Of a stretch of 64,000 nt of DNA, positions 41,396-49,846 are shown piece after piece. The translations under genes and the position numbers were made by a program. A model generated the notes under the pieces. That model made no database searches and was not told the DNA's origin. It saw only the letters and a list, made by a program, of their open reading frames with translations. The first letter of the stretch is position 1, and every line of letters starts with the position of its first letter. The stretch is from assembly GCF_039536245.1 (NCBI RefSeq), contig NZ_BAAAYN010000035.1:1-64000 (forward strand). Direction: 5' to 3'. The DNA comes from Cryptosporangium minutisporangium. Its GTDB lineage: Bacteria > Actinomycetota > Actinomycetes > Mycobacteriales > Cryptosporangiaceae.

Positions 41396-42481
41396 TTACA
41401 GACCCCAGTCCATGCGCGGAACGACCGCGGTCTTGACCGAGAACTGACCGACGTCCTCGACGCCGGAGGTGTCCTCGCGGTCCTCCTCACGGCTCTTCAC
41501 CACGTGCTTGCCGAACTTGTCGACGAGCGGACGGTCGCTGTCCCGCTTGAGCCAGAGGCGCAGCAGGTGCCGCTTGCGGCCGTACTGCGGCCAGTCGACG
41601 AACGCGGTCCGCGAGTGCAGGGCGGCGTAGTTCGAGACCCACTGGATGTCGCCGGGCTGGAAGTCCATGTCCAGCGCCATGCCGGGCTCGTAGGTGATCT
41701 CGTCGAAGAGCTTCACGACCTCGATCTGCTCCGGCGTCAGCCGCGGCGTCTCGGGGTAGTCCTGCGCGGTGAAGATGTACGTCGAGCCGGCGTACATGCT
41801 GAACACGCCGTCCTTCAGGCTCACGATCGGCGACGTGTAGGTCTTCGCCGGGGCGTCGTGGTCCTGCTTGTACCAGTCGAAGTAGAACGGCTCGTGCAGC
41901 AGCGGGGCGAGGTCGGGACGGCGCGCCACGATCTCGTTGTAGATCTGCGCACCGGAGACCAGGCTGCTCGCGCCGCCCTCCTTGGCCGGGCGCAGGCAGA
42001 ACAGCGCCACCGCGTCCGAGCTGTCGGAGTGGAACACGAGCTTGTCGGCGACCCGGGAGGACAACGCGCTCGGGTCGTCCATCGTCTTGTCCGAGGTGGC
42101 GATGACGTGGTCGATCAGGTCGGCCATCTCGTTCTGCTTCATCGGGACGCCGAGGTGCAGCCCGGTGAGGTAGAAGATCGCGCCGGACAGCGCGTCCGAG
42201 TAGAGCTCGGTCTTGAGGCCACGGATCAGCACGAAGCCGCGACCGCGGTCCATGTCGTGCGCCCACTGCTCGACCGCGGGCGCGCACACCGGGAGCGGGT
42301 AGTCGTCCTTGGTCACCGTGCGCAGATCGGGGTCGTCCTCGACGAACTTGCGGCCGACCGCCTCGAGCTCGGCGATCTCCGCTTCGTTCAGCTGGTAGAT
42401 CCAGGTCTTCTCGTTCTGGAGCTGATCGCCCCGCCAGGCCGCCGGCCCGGTGACCGGGGACAGGTCCGTGGTGACGGTCAT
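41396..42481 (-). CDS. TauD/TfdA-like Fe(II)/2-oxoglutarate-dependent oxygenase
   Basis: The 361-residue protein has the 2-His-1-carboxylate triad typical of the TauD/CAS-like family: H-x-D in KLVFHSDSSDAV and the distal His in NYAALHSRTAF, followed by the 2-oxoglutarate-binding Arg in RHLLRLWLK. Such enzymes hydroxylate amino acids, sulfonates or small aliphatic acids. The ATG beginning MTVTTDLSPVTG follows TTGGAGAAACCC. It lies after SnoaL-like and VOC genes on the same strand and may act with them. The substrate is unknown. Confidence 0.85.
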   Translation of the reverse strand: MTVTTDLSPVTGPAAWRGDQLQNEKTWIYQLNEAEIAELEAVGRKFVEDDPDLRTVTKDDYPLPVCAPAVEQWAHDMDRGRGFVLIRGLKTELYSDALSGAIFYLTGLHLGVPMKQNEMADLIDHVIATSDKTMDDPSALSSRVADKLVFHSDSSDAVALFCLRPAKEGGASSLVSGAQIYNEIVARRPDLAPLLHEPFYFDWYKQDHDAPAKTYTSPIVSLKDGVFSMYAGSTYIFTAQDYPETPRLTPEQIEVVKLFDEITYEPGMALDMDFQPGDIQWVSNYAALHSRTAFVDWPQYGRKRHLLRLWLKRDSDRPLVDKFGKHVVKSREEDREDTSGVEDVGQFSVKTAVVPRMDWGL

Positions 42482-42559
42482 CGTGGGTTTCTCCAATCTG
42501 GCCACTGCACGTGGCGAGTGGGTACTGCGGCCCAGCCGGATCTCACCGGCGACTCGGGC

Positions 42560-42949
42560 TTACTGCTGCTCGGCGGCGAGCTGCTGCTGCACGGTCGTCC
42601 CGTCCCAGTAGTCGCGCCGATGGGCGATCAGACCGTCCGCGACGCGGAACCAGAACATTCCGCGGACCGCGACCGGCTTCCCGGACAGCCGGAACGACAT
42701 CCGGTAACCGACCGCGGCCCGGTCGTCGTCGACCAGGAGTTCTTCGACGTCGTAGCGCAGGTCTTGGAACTCCGCCAGGAAGCCACCGAGCCGTTCCCGG
42801 TAGGCGGCGCGGCCGGTCAGGCTGCGTCCGGCCGCAGACGTGTGCTCGTTGACGAAGTCATCGGTCACACACGCCGCGACCGCGTCGGCGTCCCCGGCGT
42901 TCAACGCCGCCAGGTAACGCTCGACGACCGCCCGGGTCAGTTGCCCCAC
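42560..42949 (-). CDS. SnoaL-like/NTF2-fold protein
   Basis: The 129-residue protein is a single cone-shaped SnoaL/NTF2-like domain: VVERYLAALNAGDADAVAAC, VTDDFVNEHTSAAGRS and the terminal FRVADGLIAHRRDYWDG. Such proteins are polyketide cyclases, hydrolases or ligand-binding chaperones. The GTG start lies within the end of the VOC gene (13-base overlap), so the two are cotranslated. The function cannot be narrowed further. Confidence 0.82.
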   Translation of the reverse strand: MGQLTRAVVERYLAALNAGDADAVAACVTDDFVNEHTSAAGRSLTGRAAYRERLGGFLAEFQDLRYDVEELLVDDDRAAVGYRMSFRLSGKPVAVRGMFWFRVADGLIAHRRDYWDGTTVQQQLAAEQQ

Positions 42950-43389
42950 TTCTCGCGAATCGTCGAGAAGACCTTCTGGTTGTGCGAGATCTCGATGACG
43001 TTGCCGTCCGGGTCCTTCAGCGCGCAGACGTAACCGACCTGGCCGCCGATGTCCTGCGGCTCCCAGTGCAGGTTGCCCATCTCCCGGGCCTTGGCCGCGA
43101 TCGCGTCGACGTCCTCGCGGTTCGGCACCTCGATGCCGATGTGCGCGAACGGGGTGAGCTGGCCGTGCTGTCCGCCGTGGTCCTTGTTGAAGTCGACCAG
43201 GACGAGCACGAACGGGCTGTCGACCTGCTTGTCGTGGGACAGCCACGCGCTCTGTCCGTCGGCGTCCTTGAACCGCTCCAGAACAACCAGCGGGGTCAAC
43301 GACGTGTAGAACTCGATCGACTTGTCGAGGTCACCGGACGGCAGCGCGACATGCGTCCACCGCGCCTGCGTCAGCTTCGTGTCCGCCAC
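42937..43389 (-). CDS. VOC-family (glyoxalase/dioxygenase-like) protein
   Basis: The 150-residue protein has two beta-alpha-beta-beta-beta modules. Candidate metal ligands are His13 in WTHVALPS, His in PFAHIGIEV and Glu in NVIEISHN. It begins with a GTG after AGAGGAGTTCC. VOC proteins include glyoxalase I, extradiol dioxygenases, epimerases and resistance proteins. The linked oxygenase and SnoaL genes suggest a small catabolic or tailoring cassette. Confidence 0.85.
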   Translation of the reverse strand: MADTKLTQARWTHVALPSGDLDKSIEFYTSLTPLVVLERFKDADGQSAWLSHDKQVDSPFVLVLVDFNKDHGGQHGQLTPFAHIGIEVPNREDVDAIAAKAREMGNLHWEPQDIGGQVGYVCALKDPDGNVIEISHNQKVFSTIREKWGN

Positions 43390-43626
43390 GTGGAACTCCT
43401 CTTCGCTTCAGCCCTGGCCCTGCGCTCTGGCCTCGGTCCCCACCGTACTGAGGCGACCGGTGCGGGCTGAATGTGCCGGGGGGACAAAGATGTGTCGGAC
43501 ACTCTGCTCCCGCGCAACATGAGCCTGTGGCGCGCGCTGTGCGAGAGTTTGCGCCGTAACGGTTCGCGCGTGGTTCCCAGCGCCCAATGGGGCCGGCCCC
43601 CGACTCCCCGGAGGAGAGGAATTACG

Positions 43627-44652
43627 TTGCGAACGCAGCTGCTCGGCCGTACCGGAATGCAGGTCACACCGCTCGCCCTCGGCACGATGATGTTCGGCGC
43701 CTGGGGCAACCGGGACCACGACGAGTGCGTCCGGATCATCCACGCGGCGCTCGACGCCGGCATCAACGTCCTGGACGCCGCCGACGTCTACGCGCACGGC
43801 GAGACCGAGGAGATCGTCGGCCGGGCGATCAAGGGCCGGCGGGACGAGATCGTGCTCGCGACGAAGTTCTGTGAGGCGATGAAGCCGGGTCCGAACCACT
43901 CCGGTGGGAGCCGGCGCTGGATCGTTCGCGCCGTGGAAGACTCCCTGCGCCGCCTCGACACCGACTACATCGACCTCTACCAGATGCACCGCCCCGACCC
44001 GGACACCGACATCGACGAGACGCTCGGAGCGCTCTCGGACCTGGTTCAGCAGGGCAAGGTGCGGGCGATCGGCACGTCGAACTTCCCCGCCGGTGACCTG
44101 GTCGAGGCGCAGTGGGTCGCCGAGCGGCGCGGCCGGGAGCGGTTCCGCACCGAGCAGCTCTCGTACTCGATCTTCGACCGGCACGCCGAGGCGGACGCGT
44201 TACCGGTGGCCGAGCGGTACGGGCTCGGGGTGCTGGTCTGGAGCCCGCTCAACGGCGGCTGGCTCACCGGCAAGTACCGGCCGGGCGCCGAGCCGCCCGT
44301 CGATTCGCGGGCGAAGACCAACGGCGACCACTTCGACTTCCGAGCCGACGAAGCGCGCGCGGCGAAGCTCGCCCGGATCGAGACGCTGGAGTCGATCGCC
44401 CGGGACGCGGGAGTGACGCTGATCGAGCTCGCGCTCGGTTTTGTGCTGGCGCACCGGGCGGTGAGCGCGGCGATCATCGGGCCGCGCACGATGGAGCAGC
44501 TGCAGAGCCAGCTGGGGGCCGCTGAGGTGGTGCTGTCCGACGAGATCCTGGACCGGATCGACGCGGTGGTCGAGCCGGGCGTCAATCTCCACCAGACCGG
44601 CGCCGGGGACCGCGGCCGCGTGCTCACCGACGCCCGCCTCCGCCGCCGCTGA
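43627..44652 (+). CDS. Aldo/keto reductase
   Basis: The 341-residue TIM-barrel oxidoreductase has the catalytic tetrad Asp in NVLDAADVYAHGE (with Tyr four residues later), Lys in VLATKFCEAM and His in LYQMHRPDP. An NADP-binding C-terminus reads AIIGPRTMEQLQSQL. The start is a TTG placed about 8 bases after GGAGGAGAGGA; no ATG or GTG in this frame is better positioned. It would reduce a small aldehyde or ketone with NADPH. It is divergent from the VOC gene, about 240 bp away. Confidence 0.88.
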   Translation: MRTQLLGRTGMQVTPLALGTMMFGAWGNRDHDECVRIIHAALDAGINVLDAADVYAHGETEEIVGRAIKGRRDEIVLATKFCEAMKPGPNHSGGSRRWIVRAVEDSLRRLDTDYIDLYQMHRPDPDTDIDETLGALSDLVQQGKVRAIGTSNFPAGDLVEAQWVAERRGRERFRTEQLSYSIFDRHAEADALPVAERYGLGVLVWSPLNGGWLTGKYRPGAEPPVDSRAKTNGDHFDFRADEARAAKLARIETLESIARDAGVTLIELALGFVLAHRAVSAAIIGPRTMEQLQSQLGAAEVVLSDEILDRIDAVVEPGVNLHQTGAGDRGRVLTDARLRRR

Positions 44653-44681
44653 CGCGACCTCAGGACGCGGGCGCGCTGATC

Positions 44682-44728
44682 TACGTCATATCCGCCTCCA
44701 CGGATCCCGTGGAGGCGGATATGACGTA
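44682..44728. terminator. Long perfect palindrome, bidirectional terminator
   Basis: Bases 44682-44703 are a perfect 22-base inverted copy of 44707-44728, with the three-base loop ATC. Arms begin TACGTCATATCCGCC. It fills the gap between the convergent aldo/keto reductase and FGGY kinase genes. The stem is unusually long and includes an AT-rich part. Confidence 0.8.
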
Positions 44729-44736
44729 ACTGCGCG

Positions 44737-46032
44737 CTACTTGCGGGACTCGCTGGACGCGCCTAGTTCTAGGAAGCGCTGGTAGCCCTCGCGGTACGCG
44801 GGCTGCGGCTCGGGGTCGACGATCGTCACCGCCGGGCGGGGCCAGTCGTGGGTAGCGCTCACCCCGGGGCCGGGCCACCAGCCCGCACCCGCCCCCGCCG
44901 ACAGCGCCGCCCCGTACGCCGCGAGATCGGTCTCGTCCGGCACCTCGACCGGCACTTCCAGCACCGAGGCCTTGATCAGGTTCCAGAGCGGGCTCCGCGC
45001 CGGCGACCCCGCCGCGACCAGCGTCGTCAGCGCCACCCCACCGGCCGCGAGCCCTTCGGCGACGTGCGCCAGGCCGTACGCGGTCGCCTCCAGCACCGCC
45101 CGGGCCAGCTGCGGACGCCCGGCGTCCGAGCCCAGCCCCACGATCTCGGCCCGCAGCTGCCGGTTCCACCGCGGCGCCCGCGCGCCCTCCAAGTACGGCA
45201 GCACCAGGACGCCGTCCGCACCGGGCGGCACGGTCGACGCGAGCTCGATCAGCTCCGGGATACCGCACCCGGTGATCGTCCGGAGCCACTCCAGCATCAG
45301 CCCGTGGCCGCTCACCGGCCCGCCGAGGATGTCCAGGCCGCTCACCGCGCTGGTCAACGCGTACATGCCCGGCAACCGCAGCCCGTCGGCGACCACCACG
45401 GCGAGACCACCGGTCCGGCCACCCGGATCCATCCCGCGCCCCGGCCTGTCCATGGCCCCGGCCCAGAACGCCAGGTAAGCGTCTTGCGCACCGGCCACCA
45501 GCGGAATTCCGGCGGGGAGCCCGTGGCTGCCGTCGGTGTGGCCGATCAGCGATCCGGTGGCAACGACCGGCCCGTACCCGGGCAGCTCGGGATCGCCCGG
45601 CCAGCGGGACTGCACCGCGTCGGCGCCCAGCCGCACGCTCAGCCAGTCGTAGACCTGAAGCGGGTCGACGTCTCCCCCGGATTCCTCCCTCAGCACCGAC
45701 AGCTGGGCCTCGTGCTGCTCGGCCGGCGTCCCGGTCGCGCCGGCCGGATGCCGGTAGGTCACCGCCAGGCCGCCGTTCGCCGGCACGGTCGTCGGGCTCT
45801 GCCCACCCAGGCTGATCGCCGCACACGGACGCTCGGCAGGCAGGTCGGCAAGGATCGCCTCCAGTGCGGCGGTGACGCCGGACAGCCAACCGGCCGGATC
45901 CGCGTACCCCGCCGGCCAGCCGACCGCCCCGGGGTAGGGCGCGTACGCGTGCGCGGCGATCGCCCCGTCGGGGCCGAGCGCGAGCGCCCGCGCCGAGTCA
46001 CTGCCCAGGTGCAGGCCCACTACGACGGTCAT
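44737..46032 (-). CDS. FGGY-family carbohydrate kinase
   Basis: The 431-residue protein has the two-domain FGGY/actin-like ATPase fold. The C-terminal domain shows YLEGARAPRWN and LEATAYGLAHVAEGL, and the nucleotide-binding loop VAAGSPARSPLW. The usual catalytic-base Asp is seen in AGAQDAYLAFWAGA. The N-terminal phosphate-loop motif, normally D-x-G-T, reads HLGSDS, so the Mg2+-binding Asp is His8. It would phosphorylate a polyol or sugar released by the operon, if active. Its ATG overlaps the amidase stop (ATGA). It is the last gene of the BMP-transporter operon. Confidence 0.82.
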   Translation of the reverse strand: MTVVVGLHLGSDSARALALGPDGAIAAHAYAPYPGAVGWPAGYADPAGWLSGVTAALEAILADLPAERPCAAISLGGQSPTTVPANGGLAVTYRHPAGATGTPAEQHEAQLSVLREESGGDVDPLQVYDWLSVRLGADAVQSRWPGDPELPGYGPVVATGSLIGHTDGSHGLPAGIPLVAGAQDAYLAFWAGAMDRPGRGMDPGGRTGGLAVVVADGLRLPGMYALTSAVSGLDILGGPVSGHGLMLEWLRTITGCGIPELIELASTVPPGADGVLVLPYLEGARAPRWNRQLRAEIVGLGSDAGRPQLARAVLEATAYGLAHVAEGLAAGGVALTTLVAAGSPARSPLWNLIKASVLEVPVEVPDETDLAAYGAALSAGAGAGWWPGPGVSATHDWPRPAVTIVDPEPQPAYREGYQRFLELGASSESRK

Positions 46033-47693
46033 GTGGCCCCCCACGGGTTGAGATGGTCCGGCCGGAGAACGTGCCACCTGGTACGGCGCTCAAACGCGTC
46101 CCCCGCGCGCAGTACCAGGGCTTCGTCGAACGGCGCACCGACGACCTGCAGGCCGAGCGGCAAGCCGGCCCCGGTGAACCCCATCGGCACCGACAACGCC
46201 GGGTTGCCGACCACGTTCCAGTACGGCGCGTAGACGGCGAAGAACTCTCCACTCGAGAACATCTGGTCGAGCCGGTCGTACGGCGTGGCAGCGATCGCCG
46301 CGGTCGGCGTCACCACCAGGTCGACGTCGGAGAAGAGGGCCGACACCGCGTCCTGACCGGCCCGCCGGACGCGCTGGGCCTGCACGTAGTCGGCCGCGCT
46401 GAACGCTTCCGCGATCCCGATCGTGGCCAGCGTGTTCGCGAAGAAGTCCGCGGCCCGGGCGGCGAAGTCGGCCCGGTGGTACGCGAGCGCCTCGCTCAGC
46501 GTGATCACGATCGAGGCCGCGGCGATCTCCGGATAGAGCGGCACCTCGACCTCGACCAGGTCGGCTCCGGCGGCCCCGAGCGAGTCGAGCGCGGCCCCGA
46601 ACACCGACCCGAGGGCCGGATCGGCCACCCCACCGGCGATCCGATCCAGCCGGTCGACGCCGATGCGGACGCCGGAGAGGTCACCGGTCAGCGCGTCGGT
46701 GTACCGGGGGACGGACGCGTCCGACGTGCTCGGGTCGGCGGGGTCGAGGCCCGCGACGACCTCCAGCAGGAGCGCGCAGTCCCGGACGGTGGTGGCCATC
46801 GGCCCGACGTGGTCGGTGGACCAGCCCATCGGCAACCCACCGGCGCGGGAGACCCGCCCGTACGTCGGTTTGAGGCCGGTGACGCCGCAGAACGCCGACG
46901 GCATCCGGATGCTGCCGCCGGAGTCGGTGCCGAGGGCGCCGAGGAACGCACCGGCGACCAGCCCGGCGGCGTTCCCCGCGCTCGAACCGCCGGTCCAGCG
47001 CGCAGGGTCCCAGGGGTTGCGCGGGACGGGTAGCGGCTTGGCGAAGTCCGGAGAGCCGACACCGTACTCCGACGTGAGGGTCTTCCCGACCACGATGCCG
47101 CCGGCGGCACGCACCCGGGCCACCGCGGTGGCGTCCTGCCGGTCGTCGGGCGGCGCGACCAGGCTGCCCGCCGTCGTGGGGCCGTCCTGCGTCGTCAGCA
47201 GATCCTTGATCCCCAGTGGGATACCGGCGAGCGGCCCCACCGGCTCCCCCGCCGCCAGCGCACGATCGGTCTCCGTCGCGGCGGCTCGGGCGGCGTCGGC
47301 GAAGCGGGACAGGAAGATGCCGAGCTCGGCGTCGGCCTTGTCGGCGGCCGCCAGCGCCGCCTCCACCAGCTCGGCGCTGCACACCTCGCCCCGCCGCAGC
47401 GCTTCCGCCGCGCCCGAGAGCGTCTGCAGGTTCTCTTCGCGGACGCCGGGCAACGCGCCGATCGGAGCAACGGCCGACCCGGGCGCCACCGCCCGTTCCC
47501 GGACCACCGCAGGGGCGGGCAGCGTGGGATCGAGCCGATTCGCGAGGTCACGGACCGCCATCGGACGGCCGGGGGACGCCGGAGCGGCGGAGAACACCGC
47601 CGCGGGCTCCGTGCCACGCGGGATCGGGGCGGCGTGCAGTCGCTCCGCGAACTCCCGCGCCGCCGCCCGCGTCCCTGCGTCGAGCCCGGTCAT
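46029..47693 (-). CDS. Amidase-signature hydrolase
   Basis: The 554-residue protein is an amidase-signature enzyme with an extra N-terminal region of about 75 residues. The Ser-cisSer-Lys triad is visible: K163 in GIPLGIKDLL, S237 in WTGGSSAGNAAGLVAG and S261 in GTDSGGSIRMPSAFCG. The spacing between the two serines (24 residues) equals that in fatty-acid amide hydrolase. It should hydrolyse an amide or related C-N bond. It lies between the ABC permeases and the FGGY kinase, in line with processing of an imported amide. Confidence 0.9.
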   Translation of the reverse strand: MTGLDAGTRAAAREFAERLHAAPIPRGTEPAAVFSAAPASPGRPMAVRDLANRLDPTLPAPAVVRERAVAPGSAVAPIGALPGVREENLQTLSGAAEALRRGEVCSAELVEAALAAADKADAELGIFLSRFADAARAAATETDRALAAGEPVGPLAGIPLGIKDLLTTQDGPTTAGSLVAPPDDRQDATAVARVRAAGGIVVGKTLTSEYGVGSPDFAKPLPVPRNPWDPARWTGGSSAGNAAGLVAGAFLGALGTDSGGSIRMPSAFCGVTGLKPTYGRVSRAGGLPMGWSTDHVGPMATTVRDCALLLEVVAGLDPADPSTSDASVPRYTDALTGDLSGVRIGVDRLDRIAGGVADPALGSVFGAALDSLGAAGADLVEVEVPLYPEIAAASIVITLSEALAYHRADFAARAADFFANTLATIGIAEAFSAADYVQAQRVRRAGQDAVSALFSDVDLVVTPTAAIAATPYDRLDQMFSSGEFFAVYAPYWNVVGNPALSVPMGFTGAGLPLGLQVVGAPFDEALVLRAGDAFERRTRWHVLRPDHLNPWGAT

Positions 47694-47774
47694 CAGAACA
47701 GCGCCAATCCGAGCCGCGGTGCGGCCCCCCGCGGCCCCCAACCCCTCGTCGCGCGGCCCCCCGTGGCGCGCATC

Positions 47775-48686
47775 TCAGGTGATCCCGCGGACGAACGGCT
47801 TGCCGAGCGCGCGCGGCTCCCGGTTCTTGCTCGCGAACAGCATCATCGCGAGCAGCGCCATCAGGTACGGCGCCGCGACCAGCAGCTGCGAGTTCAGCTC
47901 GAATCCGAGTGCCGGCAGCGCCAGCCGCAGCGCGTCGGCGAACCCGAACACGAGGCACCCGATGAGCGTCCCCTTGAGGCGCCAGGCCCCGAAGATGACC
48001 GCCGCGATCACGATGAAGCCACGCCCGGCCGTCATGTTCATGTTGAACGACCCGACCTCCGCGGTGGCCAGGTAGGCCCCGCCGAGCCCGGACAGGACGC
48101 CGCAGTACAGCAGCGCCTGCCGCCGCAGCTTTTTCACCTTGAGCCCGGTGACGTCCGCGGCCTGCGGGTTGTCGGCGATCGCCCGCAGGTTCAGGCCCCA
48201 GCGGCTCCGCTCCACCAACCACCAGGTCAGCGGAACCAGCAGCAGGAGCAGGTACATCGGCCAGCGTTGCTCGAACAGCGGGCCGAGGATCGGGATCTCC
48301 CGCAACCCCGGAATGCTCAGCTGCGCGACCTGGTTGCTGTTGAACTCCGAGATCGCGATCAGGAAGCTGGTCAGGCCGAGGACGAGCGCGTTCAGCACCA
48401 GGCCCACGACGAACGTGTTGATCTGGATCCGGTGCGAGAGGTTGCCGTGGACCCAGCCGACGACCAGGCCGACGATCGCGCCGGCGATGAGCCCGGTGGT
48501 CGCGCTCCCGGTCGTGCTGGCCACCGCCACCGACCCGAACGCGCCGCCGAGCATCATGCCCTCGACCGAGATGTTCTGCGTGCCTGCGCGCTCGGCCAGG
48601 TACTCACCGCAGGCGGCGAACGCCAGCGGCGCGGTCAGCCGGAGCGAGCTGGCGACGATCGTGGTGATTTCGTCGGTCCCGATCAC
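47775..48686 (-). CDS. BMP-type ABC transporter permease (second)
   Basis: The 303-residue membrane protein resembles the nucleoside-type permeases YufQ/NupQ. Typical motifs are LAFAACGEYLAERAGTQNIS, VEGMMLGGAFG, INTFVVGLVLNALVLGLTSF, and the ATPase-contact loop LRAIADNPQAADVTGLKV. It pairs with the preceding permease to form the channel. Its GTG start overlaps the stop of that gene (GTGA). Confidence 0.9.
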   Translation of the reverse strand: MIGTDEITTIVASSLRLTAPLAFAACGEYLAERAGTQNISVEGMMLGGAFGSVAVASTTGSATTGLIAGAIVGLVVGWVHGNLSHRIQINTFVVGLVLNALVLGLTSFLIAISEFNSNQVAQLSIPGLREIPILGPLFEQRWPMYLLLLLVPLTWWLVERSRWGLNLRAIADNPQAADVTGLKVKKLRRQALLYCGVLSGLGGAYLATAEVGSFNMNMTAGRGFIVIAAVIFGAWRLKGTLIGCLVFGFADALRLALPALGFELNSQLLVAAPYLMALLAMMLFASKNREPRALGKPFVRGIT

Positions 48687-49846
48687 GCGGTCACCTTCTC
48701 CGGCTCGGTGGTGGCGGCCGGCACCGGCTCGGACGGCGGTGCCGCGGCCTCAGCCCGCCCGCGGGACCGCACCCGAGCCAGCACCGGCGGCACGACGAAC
48801 GCGAGCACCAGAAGCGCCTGGACGATGTCCACCAGGTAGTTCGGCACACCGGTCGACGCCAGGAAGCTGGACCCGGAGCGCAGCGCACCGAACAGCAGGG
48901 CGACCGGGACCGCCGCGATCGGGCGGCTCCGCGCGATCAGCGCGACCAGCAGGCCGTCCCACCCGAAGTTGTTGGAGAGCGCGGGCTGGAGCCGGAACAC
49001 CTGACCGGAGAGGATGACCGCGCCGGCCAGGCCGGCGAACGCCCCGGAGAGCGCCAGCGCGGACCCGCCCAGCCAAGACGCCCGGACGCCTGCGTGCCGT
49101 GCCGCCAGCGGGTTGAGGCCGAGCATGTTGAGCCGGAAGCCCCAGCGGCTACGGGCGAGCAGCACGCCGAGGACGATCGTCAATACGATCGAGACGATCA
49201 GCCCGCCGCCGATCTCCAGGGCCGGGTACTCGCCGAAGCCCGGGATCCGCACCTCCGGCGGCAGCTGCGCCGACTCCGAGGAGGCGATGCTGTCCGCGCT
49301 CGCCCGCGGCGCCTGCAGGAGCCACGGCACGGTGACCGCGAAGCTGACCAGCTGGATCGCGAGGAACGACATCAGCAGCGTGCTGACCACGATGTTGACG
49401 TTGCGGGTGTAGTTCATCACCGCGCTCGCGCCGGACCAGAGACCGCCGGCCAGGGCACCCGCCAGCAGGCTCAGGATCATGACCAGAAAGCCCGGCAGCG
49501 CGAGGTGCAGCGCTACGTACGCGGCGACACCGGCGCCGAGCAGCAGTTGGCCTTCCTGCCCGATGTTGAAGACGCCCGCCCGGTTGCTGATGCACGCGCC
49601 GAGCGCCACCAGCAGCAGCGGCGTGGCCGCCTTCAGCGTCTCGCTCCAGGCCGCGGTGTCGGCGATGCTGCCGGTGTAGAGCGCCTCGGCGGCGTCACCC
49701 GGAGAACCGCCGGTCGCGGCGACGAGGAACATCGACGCGAGCACGGCGACCGCGACGGCGGCGACCGTGATCAAGCTGACCTGCACGGCCCGATCGCTCG
49801 GCCGCATCAGCTCGGCGATGTTGGGGAGAGATCGTTTACCGGTCAT
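48683..49846 (-). CDS. BMP-type ABC transporter permease (first)
   Basis: The 387-residue permease resembles YufP/NupP. An N-terminal membrane helix near residue 30 is followed by AATPLLLVALGACISNRAGV, FNIGQEGQLLLGA and the coupling loop NMLGLNPLAARHAGVRASWL. The C-terminal tail is Pro/Ala/Glu-rich and cytosolic. The ATG overlaps the ATPase stop. The family imports nucleosides in Bacillus and Streptococcus, so a nucleoside or base-like substrate is a reasonable guess. Confidence 0.9.
   Translation of the reverse strand: MTGKRSLPNIAELMRPSDRAVQVSLITVAAVAVAVLASMFLVAATGGSPGDAAEALYTGSIADTAAWSETLKAATPLLLVALGACISNRAGVFNIGQEGQLLLGAGVAAYVALHLALPGFLVMILSLLAGALAGGLWSGASAVMNYTRNVNIVVSTLLMSFLAIQLVSFAVTVPWLLQAPRASADSIASSESAQLPPEVRIPGFGEYPALEIGGGLIVSIVLTIVLGVLLARSRWGFRLNMLGLNPLAARHAGVRASWLGGSALALSGAFAGLAGAVILSGQVFRLQPALSNNFGWDGLLVALIARSRPIAAVPVALLFGALRSGSSFLASTGVPNYLVDIVQALLVLAFVVPPVLARVRSRGRAEAAAPPSEPVPAATTEPEKVTA

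Noticed and set aside
42121-42140. GGCCATCTCGTTCTGCTTC as a further IclR-type site
   Set aside because: It lies inside the 2-oxoglutarate oxygenase coding region and breaks the core motif at two positions.
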